The notes under the pieces: model-generated
Database searches by the model: none
Told to the model about the DNA's origin: nothing
What the model saw: only the letters and a program-made list of their open reading frames with translations
Made by a program: the position numbers and the translations under genes
From: Eubacterium sp. AF22-8LB
GTDB lineage: Bacteria > Bacillota_I > Bacilli_A > Erysipelotrichales > Erysipelotrichaceae
Reading direction: 5' to 3'
NCBI RefSeq assembly: GCF_003458715.1
Contig: NZ_QRVI01000001.1
Coordinates: forward strand, 62,001 to 126,000
Length of the DNA stretch: 64,000 bases
Shown here: positions 51,489-60,607 of the stretch, one piece after another
Layout of the letters: every line of letters begins with the position of its first letter
Numbering within the stretch: position 1 is the stretch's first letter

Positions 51489-53823
51489 TGGATTCACCTT
51501 CTCTAAATGATTTTAAATTGTATTTTTTTACACGTTTTTTCACTGATGCTTTGCCACCATCTGTAATTTCTGCAATGCTATCTATATTTTTTTTGCCATC
51601 GATAGAATCTTCCATCGCACCAGAACGGATTAGAATTTTGCCATTTATATTTTTGCAAAGAATAATATTCTGAGCGTCTGCTAACATAGGAATAGTTGCA
51701 TTATGGGAAATTATCAGTAATTGTTTTTTTTCTTTACACTTTTTTATAGCATTGACTAAATCACCATTAATGTAACTTGTCGCAAGATTATCTTCTGGTT
51801 GATCAATGAAAACTGGCGCGTTATCTTTCGAATAACCTAAAATCAAATCTAGTAATACTGCAGTTTTCCAACCTGGACTTAATGAGTCAAAATTCTTATT
51901 ATCCTTGGTTGTAATTACATATTTTCTTTTGTTTTCTTTTTGAATCTTTTTATAAATTGAAGATGCAATATTTTTTTTCTTTCTTCCATCTATTTTACTG
52001 GTAAAAAGTGATTCTGGTTTCATTTCTGATAAATGAATGATTTTGTTATTGGATGAAAGTACAGAATTAATCGCATCCAAAATAATTGTTTCATTCAAAA
52101 TAAAATTGCTTTCAATAGACAGTATATGTCCATTTGATTTGATTGGATCAGAAATATATCTAAATGAAAATTGTTTGATTTTCTGTAATGATTTTTCGAA
52201 TAAAATATAGTTTTTCTTATAATCTGAAATAAGCGCTAATAATTGCTCAAATTCTTTTTTCTTACTAGCCGCATCGGTTTTTTCTTGACTTTCCTGTTTA
52301 TCGAACTGGTCTTTATACATTCTTATAGTTTCAATAACATTATTTGATTTCTTTTCTTTTTTCTTTGCTAATATCAATTCTTCACGAATATTTTTTATTG
52401 ATTGTTTAATCTTATAGTAATCGATAAACGGATTAGTTTCAGCTATTCTCAAAATTTGTTCAAATTGTTCGTCCCATGACTGCAAATCAACTTCATCAAT
52501 AATTGTAATGTTTTGAACATTTTGACTAGGCATCCAAATATCAAAATAATTTGTTTTCAAATCTGATTTTGAAAGAAATCTAGGAAAGTGTTTTATGTTT
52601 CTTATATTTTTCTCGGTTAATTCAATATTTGAAACAGCATTAAATAAATCGTTTATTGTATCTTCTAGTTTTTTTAATTCTGAATTTGCTTTTTTATCAA
52701 GATTGTCTTTTGACAAAAATGTATTACGGATAATATCGATATTTTCTATACCTTCTTCACTATTTTCATCAATTAATTTAATTATATAATTTTGATTTAT
52801 ATAATGGGGTGTATTGCCAGCTGGATTATCAACTTTTATTAAATCTACATGAAATTTTTGATATGTATTATCTTGAGTAAAACTATTATTTATAGAATTA
52901 TATATTGAGTCCATTAGCAATGTTTTACCACTAGAAGAGCCACCTATTATTACATTTAATCCAGGTGTTAAGTCAATATCAATATCTATTAGTTCGTTTT
53001 TCAATTCAACATGCTTGATATAATCTGCAATAAATTTTGGTTGCATTTTTTGATAATACAGACGTGTTTTTTCTGATAAAGCTAATCTTAATCCTTGAAA
53101 TGTCGGCTTTGAGTTAATCCATGTAGGTAAAAAATCTTCAGTATTGCCATTTTTGGAAGCAGGATACTTATTCGGATCATAATTATCAGTACATGTTATT
53201 AAATTGATAAAACTACTAATTCCTAATTTTTTAAAATAACTTTCTGTTTCTTCGACACCTTCATTACTTCTTGAGGTAAAACCATCAAATTGATTATAAT
53301 AAATATTTCTTTCTAATGCTGTATCAAAACTGATATCTTTATCTCGTGGAAATGATTTGTCAAAAGTACAATGTGACTGTCCTCCATGAGGCAACATTAA
53401 ATAATCATATTTATCAAATGACTTAGAGATTTCTTCTAAACTAGGTATATAATCATTACCTGTAACCATACATTTATTTTTGTATAATGTCTTAAGAATG
53501 CCGTTTATTGAATCAATGTTTTCTAGAATGCAATCTCGAGATATATCGAAATAAATATGGCAATGGTATGGTTTGCATTCCGGATAATTTCTTACATGCA
53601 ATTCCACACCCAATAATACATTAATATCACTGCTATTTATTAATTTTGTATAGGCATTTTTGTTAACCACATTATGATCCGTTAATGAAATCAATATATC
53701 TGTGCATTCAACTCCACTATATGTTTTTATATGTTTAATTAAGGTATCTACATCATAATTCGAATTTAACTTGTCAGCATTTTCAGATGTATGGATATGT
53801 AAATCTGTATATATTGCATTCAC
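51478..53823 (-). CDS. PHP-domain ABC/SMC-like ATPase (TrlF-like), probable defence protein
   Basis: A 781-residue protein. Residues 1-245 are a PHP phosphoesterase domain with its metal ligands: DLHIHTSE, LTDHNVV, HCHIYF, LPHGG and CTDNYDP. From residue 285 an ABC-type ATPase begins (Walker A GGSSSGKT, about 293-300), interrupted by coiled coil (390-540), and completed by the signature LSPGWKTAVLLDL (about 645), Walker B PVFIDQPEDN (about 668) and LLIISHNATIP. PHP-ATPases of the TrlF group are thought to cut nucleic acid. The GTG start at 53823 has AAGGAGG 7 nt upstream. It sits 26 bp after the AbiTii gene. Confidence 0.82.
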   Translation of the reverse strand: MNAIYTDLHIHTSENADKLNSNYDVDTLIKHIKTYSGVECTDILISLTDHNVVNKNAYTKLINSSDINVLLGVELHVRNYPECKPYHCHIYFDISRDCILENIDSINGILKTLYKNKCMVTGNDYIPSLEEISKSFDKYDYLMLPHGGQSHCTFDKSFPRDKDISFDTALERNIYYNQFDGFTSRSNEGVEETESYFKKLGISSFINLITCTDNYDPNKYPASKNGNTEDFLPTWINSKPTFQGLRLALSEKTRLYYQKMQPKFIADYIKHVELKNELIDIDIDLTPGLNVIIGGSSSGKTLLMDSIYNSINNSFTQDNTYQKFHVDLIKVDNPAGNTPHYINQNYIIKLIDENSEEGIENIDIIRNTFLSKDNLDKKANSELKKLEDTINDLFNAVSNIELTEKNIRNIKHFPRFLSKSDLKTNYFDIWMPSQNVQNITIIDEVDLQSWDEQFEQILRIAETNPFIDYYKIKQSIKNIREELILAKKKEKKSNNVIETIRMYKDQFDKQESQEKTDAASKKKEFEQLLALISDYKKNYILFEKSLQKIKQFSFRYISDPIKSNGHILSIESNFILNETIILDAINSVLSSNNKIIHLSEMKPESLFTSKIDGRKKKNIASSIYKKIQKENKRKYVITTKDNKNFDSLSPGWKTAVLLDLILGYSKDNAPVFIDQPEDNLATSYINGDLVNAIKKCKEKKQLLIISHNATIPMLADAQNIILCKNINGKILIRSGAMEDSIDGKKNIDSIAEITDGGKASVKKRVKKYNLKSFREGESNEN

Positions 53824-53849
53824 GTGAAATCCTCCTTCCAGTGCGAAAA

Positions 53850-54470
53850 CTATTTTAGCTTGTCAGCTTGTTCTATTTGAACTTGATCAACTTTAGAATA
53901 AAAATTATTTGTATAATTATAAATACATTTGTTTATAGATGCTATTTCTTTTTCTTCATTATTGAATGATAAACCTACTCCAACAATACCATTTTCTTCT
54001 AATAAGATTGCCCAATCTAAAATTTTGTTTCTTACAGCACATAAAATTCTGTTTAATTCAGATTTTGATGTCTGCATACAATACTTTGTTTGACCATTAC
54101 AACTTTTATTTAGAAATTGTGTAACTATGCCGTTAAGTGTTAGTGATATATTTCCATCGCTATTTTTGTAAGCATCTGATATAGATGCAATTGATGTACC
54201 TATTGGCATAGTGGATAATATATCTTTAAATTCTCCATTCATAATTACTGGCACCCAACCATGATATGGATTCCAACCGTAAATTTCTCCATGAATCATT
54301 CTATAATCGGGGACCTTACTTTTATATCCATTCTGTTCTTCTAATATCCATTTCTTAAAATCTTCTAAATTTAGTTTTCTAGCTACTAAAAAAGCTTTTC
54401 TTAATAGTGTTTCAATATCAATAGAGTCATCTAATGCATCCTTTTGAAGTTGTATAACAATTCCTTCCAT
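53850..54470 (-). CDS. AbiTii-domain protein
   Basis: A 206-residue protein matching AbiTii, a domain named from abortive infection: VIQLQKDALDDSIDIETLLR (residues 5-24), ARKLNLEDFKKWILEEQNGY and GWNPYHGWVPVIM. The C-terminal tail, residues 188-200, is NNFYSKVDQVQIEQ, closely matching a motif in the upstream protein. The ATG has only a weak site and lies 4 bp after the previous stop, so translational coupling is likely. Its role is inferred from family and neighbours. Confidence 0.8.
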   Translation of the reverse strand: MEGIVIQLQKDALDDSIDIETLLRKAFLVARKLNLEDFKKWILEEQNGYKSKVPDYRMIHGEIYGWNPYHGWVPVIMNGEFKDILSTMPIGTSIASISDAYKNSDGNISLTLNGIVTQFLNKSCNGQTKYCMQTSKSELNRILCAVRNKILDWAILLEENGIVGVGLSFNNEEKEIASINKCIYNYTNNFYSKVDQVQIEQADKLK

Positions 54471-54474
54471 ATGT

Positions 54475-55074
54475 TTACACCAAGGATTGAATAGCTTGTA
54501 TAACCCCAGCAGCTATTAGGCTACCACTTGCATTAACAAATACTTCTTTTATAAAATGCAGAATTTCTTTTGATTTTGAAATATTATCTTCTTGATTGCT
54601 TTGTTGTAGCTCGCTAATTTGATTTCTGATTAAATCAGCATTTTTTTGACCAATATCTTTTTCTAAAATAGAATCATATTCTTTTAATTTTAAAATTAAA
54701 TCATCTATCTTCCTGGTATATTCTAAATTATTATTAGTTACAACTTGATTAGAATTAGAAGAGTTTTGTTGGATTTGAGCATTAGTTACTGTTCCATAGA
54801 AGTTATTTGTGAATATATTTTTTGATGAGTCATCATAAAGCTTTTTCTTATTAAAATATGTTTGCCAGTTAGATAATATTTCAATATGGTAGGGGATATT
54901 GTCAGCCCAATAGACTTTTATTAAGTTTGCATCTACTAATTCCTTAAATAAAGTTCTTAATGCAATATCTTCAGAAGAATTAAGGGTTTCAAAACGTTTT
55001 TCCCAATAAGCGTTTTTATTGATATTGTTAATTATTTCCTGAAATAATTCCTCTGCTTTTTCCGAAATCATCAT
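54475..55074 (-). CDS. winged-helix / beta-motif / coiled-coil protein, first gene of the defence operon
   Basis: A 199-residue protein. Residues 1-75 resemble a winged helix (LFKELVDANLIKVYWADNIPY). Residues 90-110 hold NNFYGTVTNAQIQQNSSNSN, like short prion-like signalling motifs of bacterial immune proteins. Residues 115-170 are probably coiled coil. The C-terminus (ASGSLIAAGVIQAIQSLV) is hydrophobic and could insert in a membrane. AGGAG lies 10 nt before the ATG at 55074. I cannot assign a named family. Confidence 0.62.
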   Translation of the reverse strand: MMISEKAEELFQEIINNINKNAYWEKRFETLNSSEDIALRTLFKELVDANLIKVYWADNIPYHIEILSNWQTYFNKKKLYDDSSKNIFTNNFYGTVTNAQIQQNSSNSNQVVTNNNLEYTRKIDDLILKLKEYDSILEKDIGQKNADLIRNQISELQQSNQEDNISKSKEILHFIKEVFVNASGSLIAAGVIQAIQSLV

Positions 55075-55182
55075 AATATCTCATCTCCTATTTTCAAAAA
55101 ATTTTTTTTACAATCATATGGCCTAATTTGAATTCCTGTTTGAATTAAACAGTAGTTATCACTCGGAAGAGAAAGTTATAAC

Positions 55183-55200
55183 GTAAACATTATTGTTTAC
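55183..55200. promoter_or_regulatory. palindrome upstream of the defence operon
   Basis: GTAAACA (55183-55189), TTAT, TGTTTAC (55194-55200): a perfect inverted repeat about 110 bp upstream of the first gene, within a 315-bp AT-rich region (55075-55389) that has no gene. A repressor site is plausible; the winged-helix protein of the operon is a possible ligand. Confidence 0.4.
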
Positions 55201-55389
55201 TATATATACGCAAATTACACTATTTATATACAATTAACATGTATTATATATCTTTACTATTTTTATTGGTATCATTTTGGTAGCAGCTAGATACCTACAA
55301 GCAAATTTAAATATGTTTTAAATTATTTCACATGTATTCTTTTTTAAAAGCTACTATTTAAGTACTCTTCCGCATCCATTATTTTAAGA

Positions 55390-56835
55390 TTAATATGTCA
55401 AAGTAACTTCCCAATAACCATTTTTCGGCGATCCATGTCGTATAAGAATACCAAGCTCTTTTAATTTCTTAATATTACTTTCTATATTTCGACTGGCAAT
55501 GCCTATTCTATCAGCCAGTTTAATAGCTGATAATTGATTATCTTCCAAAAGCAGTTTAATAATCTTTTGCTGCGTATCGTTAAGTTCTATTTGTTTTTTT
55601 ATTCCCGATACTTCTCCGATGCTTCTCCGATGCTTCTCCGATGTTTCTCCGATGTCTCTGCTTTCTTTCATCATCGGAAATGAATTACGGAATAATTCTA
55701 CACGAAACATATTATCGAACTCCTGAAATCTAGGTTTCGGAAGTCCATACTCTTCAGCAGCGTTCAGGATTCTTTTTATTCCACTTCCCCATGCCTCAAC
55801 GAGTCCCATTTGGCTAAATATATTGGCAATGCCTTTATTACGAATTTTCGAATGACCATTCATGACTTCCTCATAAGTCAATCCGTTATATAAGCCTCCC
55901 GGAGATGTCACTTCCAACCTGTCATCATAAATTGCAACCTGAATACAAGATTCATCCAACAGGTTACGATGGCAATGGGCATTAATGATCATTTCTCTGA
56001 TTGCTTCCGGTGGTAGCTCATATCTCTCTTTTCGCACCAATCCGTCGATCGTTGCTCCGAGTCGAATGTTTCTCAATACAAAATCTACAGCTTCTTCGAT
56101 TTGTGTATAAATCGGTCCTTTAAGTTCTCTCTTATCCAAGAATACCGCACGATCTGTTCCTTTGAACACCGCACATTGCGTTTTTGAAAACGAAAAATAA
56201 TCTGATGTCAACAATGCATAAGCATTTGTTGCCAGAAGTTGTCCCTCACTCTGCTTTAAGATTTTCCAATTTATAAGTTGTTCTTTATTTACAGAATGAT
56301 CCGGCATTCCTGCTTTTTTTCGGAACCTTTCAATATCCTGACAAAGCTTCTCCGTAGCATCTTTTGAAACAGGATAACCTACACAGGTAAGTTCATCCCA
56401 TGAGATTCTAGCACCTTCCATTTCCAGCTCTTTTATCTTCTCCGGAAATGCCAGTCTTGATGTACCTGCCACACGTATATAAGTACCATTGTCTTTTCCC
56501 TTTGATTTCAGATAATACGGTCTGTTTTTCCCCGCTTCTACAGATACAACAACAACTGTTTTGCCATCTACTGTCTGTGGCTCAATATCAGGAATAATCT
56601 GAGGCACACAGGAATCAGAAACTGCATTAGCAATTCCATCCATCAATTGAAACAACACATCATTTTCAACACCAACAATTTGATGTGTTTTATCATCCAC
56701 TCCAACAATCAGCTTACCACCTTGGGTATTGGCAAAAGCTACGATTGTCTTCATGTACTTTTCACTTTTATCTGGTAAAGTAACTTTATATTCAATATTT
56801 TTCGATTCTCCCGAAAATATAGTGTCTTTCACCAT
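55390..56835 (-). CDS. AlbA_2 (Schlafen-like) ATP-binding transcriptional regulator
   Basis: A 481-residue protein: AlbA_2 domain (residues 8-130, ESKNIEYKVTLPD, VAFANTQGGKLIVGV), a GHKL-like HATPase_c_4 domain (residues 255-365, PPEAIREMIINAHCHRN, LEVTSPGGLYNG, GIANIFSQMGLVEAWGSGI) and a C-terminal winged helix (residues 415-481, IKLLLEDNQLSAIKLADRIG). The linker (393-411) is encoded by an 11-bp tandem repeat. Codon use is more GC-rich than its neighbours. AGGAG lies before the ATG. The family is widespread in accessory regions; its role is unknown. Confidence 0.84.
   Translation of the reverse strand: MVKDTIFSGESKNIEYKVTLPDKSEKYMKTIVAFANTQGGKLIVGVDDKTHQIVGVENDVLFQLMDGIANAVSDSCVPQIIPDIEPQTVDGKTVVVVSVEAGKNRPYYLKSKGKDNGTYIRVAGTSRLAFPEKIKELEMEGARISWDELTCVGYPVSKDATEKLCQDIERFRKKAGMPDHSVNKEQLINWKILKQSEGQLLATNAYALLTSDYFSFSKTQCAVFKGTDRAVFLDKRELKGPIYTQIEEAVDFVLRNIRLGATIDGLVRKERYELPPEAIREMIINAHCHRNLLDESCIQVAIYDDRLEVTSPGGLYNGLTYEEVMNGHSKIRNKGIANIFSQMGLVEAWGSGIKRILNAAEEYGLPKPRFQEFDNMFRVELFRNSFPMMKESRDIGETSEKHRRSIGEVSGIKKQIELNDTQQKIIKLLLEDNQLSAIKLADRIGIASRNIESNIKKLKELGILIRHGSPKNGYWEVTLTY
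55605..55659. repeat. 11-bp tandem repeat inside the AlbA_2 gene
   Basis: CCGAT starts at 55605, 55616, 55627, 55638 and 55649, an exact 11-bp period, with the unit CCGATGCTTCT nearly perfect (four full units and a partial). As 11 is not a multiple of three, gain or loss of one unit shifts the frame before the winged-helix domain. Confidence 0.85.
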
Positions 56836-57177
56836 TATTTCACTCCTAATCTATACTCACACCATTGGTGCGAATAATTCTATTTCCAGAGTAAATTTCT
56901 CTGTATCATCAATATCATTATACGTTCCAGCCTCCTTTCCTAGCAAGTAAGAAAAAAACGTTTGTATTTTCAATTATGCTCATGGCCGATCAACATATAG
57001 TGTACAATTACCACATATTTTGCACTCGTTTTGGAGTCATTGTGAGTACATATTGAGTACAAGAGTGCGTCAGTTTAACACAATTCGATGAATTATTAGT
57101 GTCATTGTTTGATTATAATGCAAATATGTTTTTTTTATACTGCAACAAGAATGGATAATAATTCATTATGTCATAAT
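56836..57177. other. non-coding stretch with left 48-bp repeat copy
   Basis: No gene is visible. It holds the promoter region of the AlbA_2 gene at its left and the 48-bp repeat at 57016-57063. The rest is AT-rich. Confidence 0.5.
57016..57063. repeat. left copy of a 48-bp direct repeat
   Basis: Matches 60911-60958 at 45 of 48 positions. It contains GTGAGTACATATTGAGTAC, i.e. two TGAGTAC direct copies; in the right copy an inverted GTACTCA also occurs, and here it has become GCACTCG. Confidence 0.75.
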
Positions 57178-58533
57178 CTATTTTACATCACTTTTATTAA
57201 ATATCACCAAGGTTGCACAATACATTAGAATAGACCATACTACTAACATTAATACTGCATTTAGTGATGTCTGTGTTCCATTTCCTACTATCACAGTTAG
57301 ACTGGCAAGAATACTAAATGGATTTAACATAGGAAAGAATTCGATTGAATATGTTATTTGTTGAGAATATATGTGAATAAGCACAATGAATAATCCTAAT
57401 GCATAGCTAACCCATGATTTTCTGACAGAAATTGAGCACAACAATCCTAAATTTACTGTAAATATTATTTTCATCATCCCTAACCCCAAAGATAGAATTA
57501 AAGGAATAAAAATATATGTATTCTCCATATTAATAGGCACATAATTATCCATCGAAATAAGGTGCTCATAAAACATAGAATTTGCATATCCATAATTGTA
57601 AGAAGTCAGATTTGTTTTAAAGCCAACAAAATTATTCCAGTCAATCAACATATATGAGTTTAGCCCATCAAATCCATGTCGAAATCCTAGAATCAGCGCA
57701 GGAACAAACAAAGAGATAAATATTATCAGGGTATAACTGATTCCTATTTCTATAATTCTTGATAGTAAAAATCTGTTTGAGCTTCTTGAATTCAAATAGG
57801 ATAACTCAAAACTTTTACTTTGCTTTTGCTGCCAAATAACAATTAATGTATAAAAAACACCAATTGGAATAACCATCAATGAAAATAGACTCCCTAGACG
57901 TAATTGGCGGCACAAATACATCCATGGACCTTGCGCAATATTCAATATATTTTTATTGTTTGCTGTTGCTATTTCATGAAATGCATTCTGAAGATTCATA
58001 TAGGTATGATGATATGCATCTTCATAATCTCGGTTAAAGAACTTTTGCATGTCATTTAATAACGATGCATCAAAAGATATATCAGGATATCCTATTTTAG
58101 CAAGTTCATCTTTAAACACCACTTGACTTAACTGCTTATCCGTTTTTGCGAAACAATCCATTTCAAACATCTGATTCCACAAGTCATACTTCTTTATATC
58201 AGGATAATTTTCAAATCCTTTAACGCCCTCTTTTTTTAAACAATCAATTGCTTCATTTGCATTTTTACTCTTCCAATTTAAATATTCTTTATAATTATTT
58301 AACACTTCAACCTGTTCAGGTTTTATTGTTTCACCCAATTGTTTTTTTATAACATCGATTTGAGAAATTGAGTTTTGACTCTCTGCAATCAATTGCTCAT
58401 TATAAATGATATTCCTTTCCACATCATTCTCCAGGTTTAAAAAGTTCATTGAAAACATATTTACTATCAAAAAGATCAATAAGCATACTAAGCTAGCTTT
58501 GCTCCTTAAAATACTTTTCATCTCATATTCCAT
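57178..58533 (-). CDS. ABC-2-type transporter permease (second permease)
   Basis: A 451-residue permease: N-terminal membrane anchor (residues 12-32), a long extracytoplasmic helical part (residues 35-195), then five or six membrane segments. It resembles ABC-2 permeases of the BcrB/lantibiotic immunity type. AGGAG is 8 nt before the ATG. It follows the other permease by 11 bp and is co-transcribed with the ATPase gene upstream. Substrate unknown; bacteriocin or antibiotic export is one possibility. Confidence 0.8.
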   Translation of the reverse strand: MEYEMKSILRSKASLVCLLIFLIVNMFSMNFLNLENDVERNIIYNEQLIAESQNSISQIDVIKKQLGETIKPEQVEVLNNYKEYLNWKSKNANEAIDCLKKEGVKGFENYPDIKKYDLWNQMFEMDCFAKTDKQLSQVVFKDELAKIGYPDISFDASLLNDMQKFFNRDYEDAYHHTYMNLQNAFHEIATANNKNILNIAQGPWMYLCRQLRLGSLFSLMVIPIGVFYTLIVIWQQKQSKSFELSYLNSRSSNRFLLSRIIEIGISYTLIIFISLFVPALILGFRHGFDGLNSYMLIDWNNFVGFKTNLTSYNYGYANSMFYEHLISMDNYVPINMENTYIFIPLILSLGLGMMKIIFTVNLGLLCSISVRKSWVSYALGLFIVLIHIYSQQITYSIEFFPMLNPFSILASLTVIVGNGTQTSLNAVLMLVVWSILMYCATLVIFNKSDVK

Positions 58534-58544
58534 ATCTTTTTCTC

Positions 58545-59636
58545 CTAATTTGCCCCATTTAGATCGATTCTTTCTAAATATTTAACCATACAAAAATGAA
58601 TGATTACGATTAATAAAATAATAATCCAAAGAATCAAAGAATTTATTGAGAAGATAGAACTAAATAAATTAATGTCTGTTAATAAAACGAGCAGACATAG
58701 ACAAGGAACTAATAGACTTATACCACTGTTTTTTGTAAGAAGTGAAAGCACTTGAATCATAGTTGATAGAAAAGCTAGTAATACGATTGTTATCATTAAA
58801 TTATTCATACACCATATGCTAATAGGCACGAATGTGTTTTTAACTATAACAAATACTTCATCTCCTAAGCCATAAGCGAAATATCCTAATACAAATAAAA
58901 TACTGATCATCATCAAACTCATAATCATTGTAGCTATTGATGTTACAATTGTTCTTGATAAATAAATTTTCGTTCTTGAACCCGTCATTGTGAACAGTAA
59001 TTTATAAGTATTTGATTCAAAATCTTTAGACCAGCAGTCAAAATTAGATAATATGACACATGCAAGTATTACAATAATTGGGATCCCACCAAAAACAAAA
59101 AAATTAGATAACATATAATATGCTGTTGGCATTTTTTCGTATACAAAATCGTAGAATTGATTTTTCATATACATATCTTGAAGTTTGATTCGATTTTTTA
59201 GATCTCTTTCATCATTACGCAGCATGATTGAATATGATGAAAGATCTCCACCTTCATCAATCACTTTTTGAAGGAGCTTATCTCTTTTTATCATTGTTTC
59301 AGCGATACAATGTGCGTTTTCATGTTCAAGATTATAAGACACCAGTCTGCAATTTTCTAAATCTGCCTGCCAAAAATCTCTGGATTTTTCTAGTTTCTCT
59401 GTGTCTTCACCAATTTCTTTCATCCTATTAATCTGCTCTGTTATTATTTTAGATCTAGTTGCATCTGAAGTCACCATTTGCTCGTAATAATGAACTTGAC
59501 TCGAAATATAATTATTGTGCTTTGGCACAAAGTAGAAACAAAAAATCAAAATCATAGAAAGGCATCCTACGATAAAAATGCCTATATTTCTTTTTGAAAA
59601 GAAAATACGGATTTCATTATAAATCAACGTTTTCAT
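58545..59636 (-). CDS. ABC-2-type transporter permease (first permease)
   Basis: A 363-residue permease with the same plan as its neighbour: one N-terminal helix (NIGIFIVGCLSMILIFCFYF), an extracytoplasmic helical domain, and five to six C-terminal segments. AAGGAT precedes the ATG at 59636, just downstream of the ATPase stop; a longer frame would start within that gene. The two permeases are not closely similar in sequence and probably form a heterodimer. Confidence 0.8.
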   Translation of the reverse strand: MKTLIYNEIRIFFSKRNIGIFIVGCLSMILIFCFYFVPKHNNYISSQVHYYEQMVTSDATRSKIITEQINRMKEIGEDTEKLEKSRDFWQADLENCRLVSYNLEHENAHCIAETMIKRDKLLQKVIDEGGDLSSYSIMLRNDERDLKNRIKLQDMYMKNQFYDFVYEKMPTAYYMLSNFFVFGGIPIIVILACVILSNFDCWSKDFESNTYKLLFTMTGSRTKIYLSRTIVTSIATMIMSLMMISILFVLGYFAYGLGDEVFVIVKNTFVPISIWCMNNLMITIVLLAFLSTMIQVLSLLTKNSGISLLVPCLCLLVLLTDINLFSSIFSINSLILWIIILLIVIIHFCMVKYLERIDLNGAN

Positions 59637-59640
59637 ATGC

Positions 59641-60519
59641 TTATCCTTGGTATAAATTTTGATAATATTTCTCCAGATCTTCTCCTTTGTCTTCAATCGA
59701 ATAAATAGAAATATTATTTTTAACTAATAAGTTGATTACGTTAGAAAAATCATTATCTGAACCACATTCTAATCTTATATATTCGTTATCGTTCGTTACA
59801 ATATAGTCTTTTAAAATCTTTTGTGCATATTGATTATCTGAAGTTTTGATACACGAAATATGTTTTTGATGAAGCTCGTCTATTGTCTTATGTGCAATAA
59901 GCTGACCATCTTTTATAAAAATAATTCGATCTACTAACTTATCTACTTCACTTAATTGATGACTCGATAAAAGAATACTTGTACCATCATTACGTATATC
60001 CAGAAGTTTCTTTCTTAAATCAATAATAGCCTGTGGATCCAATCTATTTGTCGGCTCATCCAATATAAGCAGTTTGGGCTTGGTCATCATTGCCAACGAT
60101 AAAATCAAACGTTGTTTCATACCCATGGAATAATGCCTAACTTCTTTTTTCAATTCACTATTTAGGCCACTAAAATCTTCCATTTCTTTAATTCTGTTTT
60201 TATCCAGTTTTTTCCATTTTGCGACCATTTTAAAATGATCCTTACCTGTAAGATTGGGATAAAGAGCTGGATACTCGATACTAACACCCATGTTAGATAA
60301 AGCATTTACCCGATCTTTATCTATGTCATATCCATTAATTGTTATTTCACCTGAAGTTGGATGATATAAACCAGCAATACACTTCATTATGGTAGATTTA
60401 CCTGAACCGTTAGGCCCAATCAATCCTAATATTTCATTTTCATTAATACTGAAAGAGATATCTTTTAAAATATTTACTTTGTTTATTGATTTAAACAATC
60501 CATTTACCATTAAAACCAT
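59641..60519 (-). CDS. ABC transporter ATP-binding protein (BcrA-like)
   Basis: A 292-residue ATPase: Walker A GPNGSGKST (residues 36-44), Q-loop region MGVSIEYPALYPNLTG, signature HYSMGMKQRLILSLAMM, Walker B LLILDEPTNRLDP and LSSHQLSEV, plus an 80-residue C-terminal extension as in bacitracin-resistance BcrA proteins. AGGAGG lies 6 nt before the ATG. It leads the three-gene export operon, which is bracketed by the 48-bp repeats. Confidence 0.92.
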   Translation of the reverse strand: MVLMVNGLFKSINKVNILKDISFSINENEILGLIGPNGSGKSTIMKCIAGLYHPTSGEITINGYDIDKDRVNALSNMGVSIEYPALYPNLTGKDHFKMVAKWKKLDKNRIKEMEDFSGLNSELKKEVRHYSMGMKQRLILSLAMMTKPKLLILDEPTNRLDPQAIIDLRKKLLDIRNDGTSILLSSHQLSEVDKLVDRIIFIKDGQLIAHKTIDELHQKHISCIKTSDNQYAQKILKDYIVTNDNEYIRLECGSDNDFSNVINLLVKNNISIYSIEDKGEDLEKYYQNLYQG

Positions 60520-60607
60520 AGTGCACCTCCTTTGTGTATATTTTATATAAATTTATCATAACACTTTTCTAAAGTCACAAATATAACAAATCATTCTGTT
60601 TCAATCC

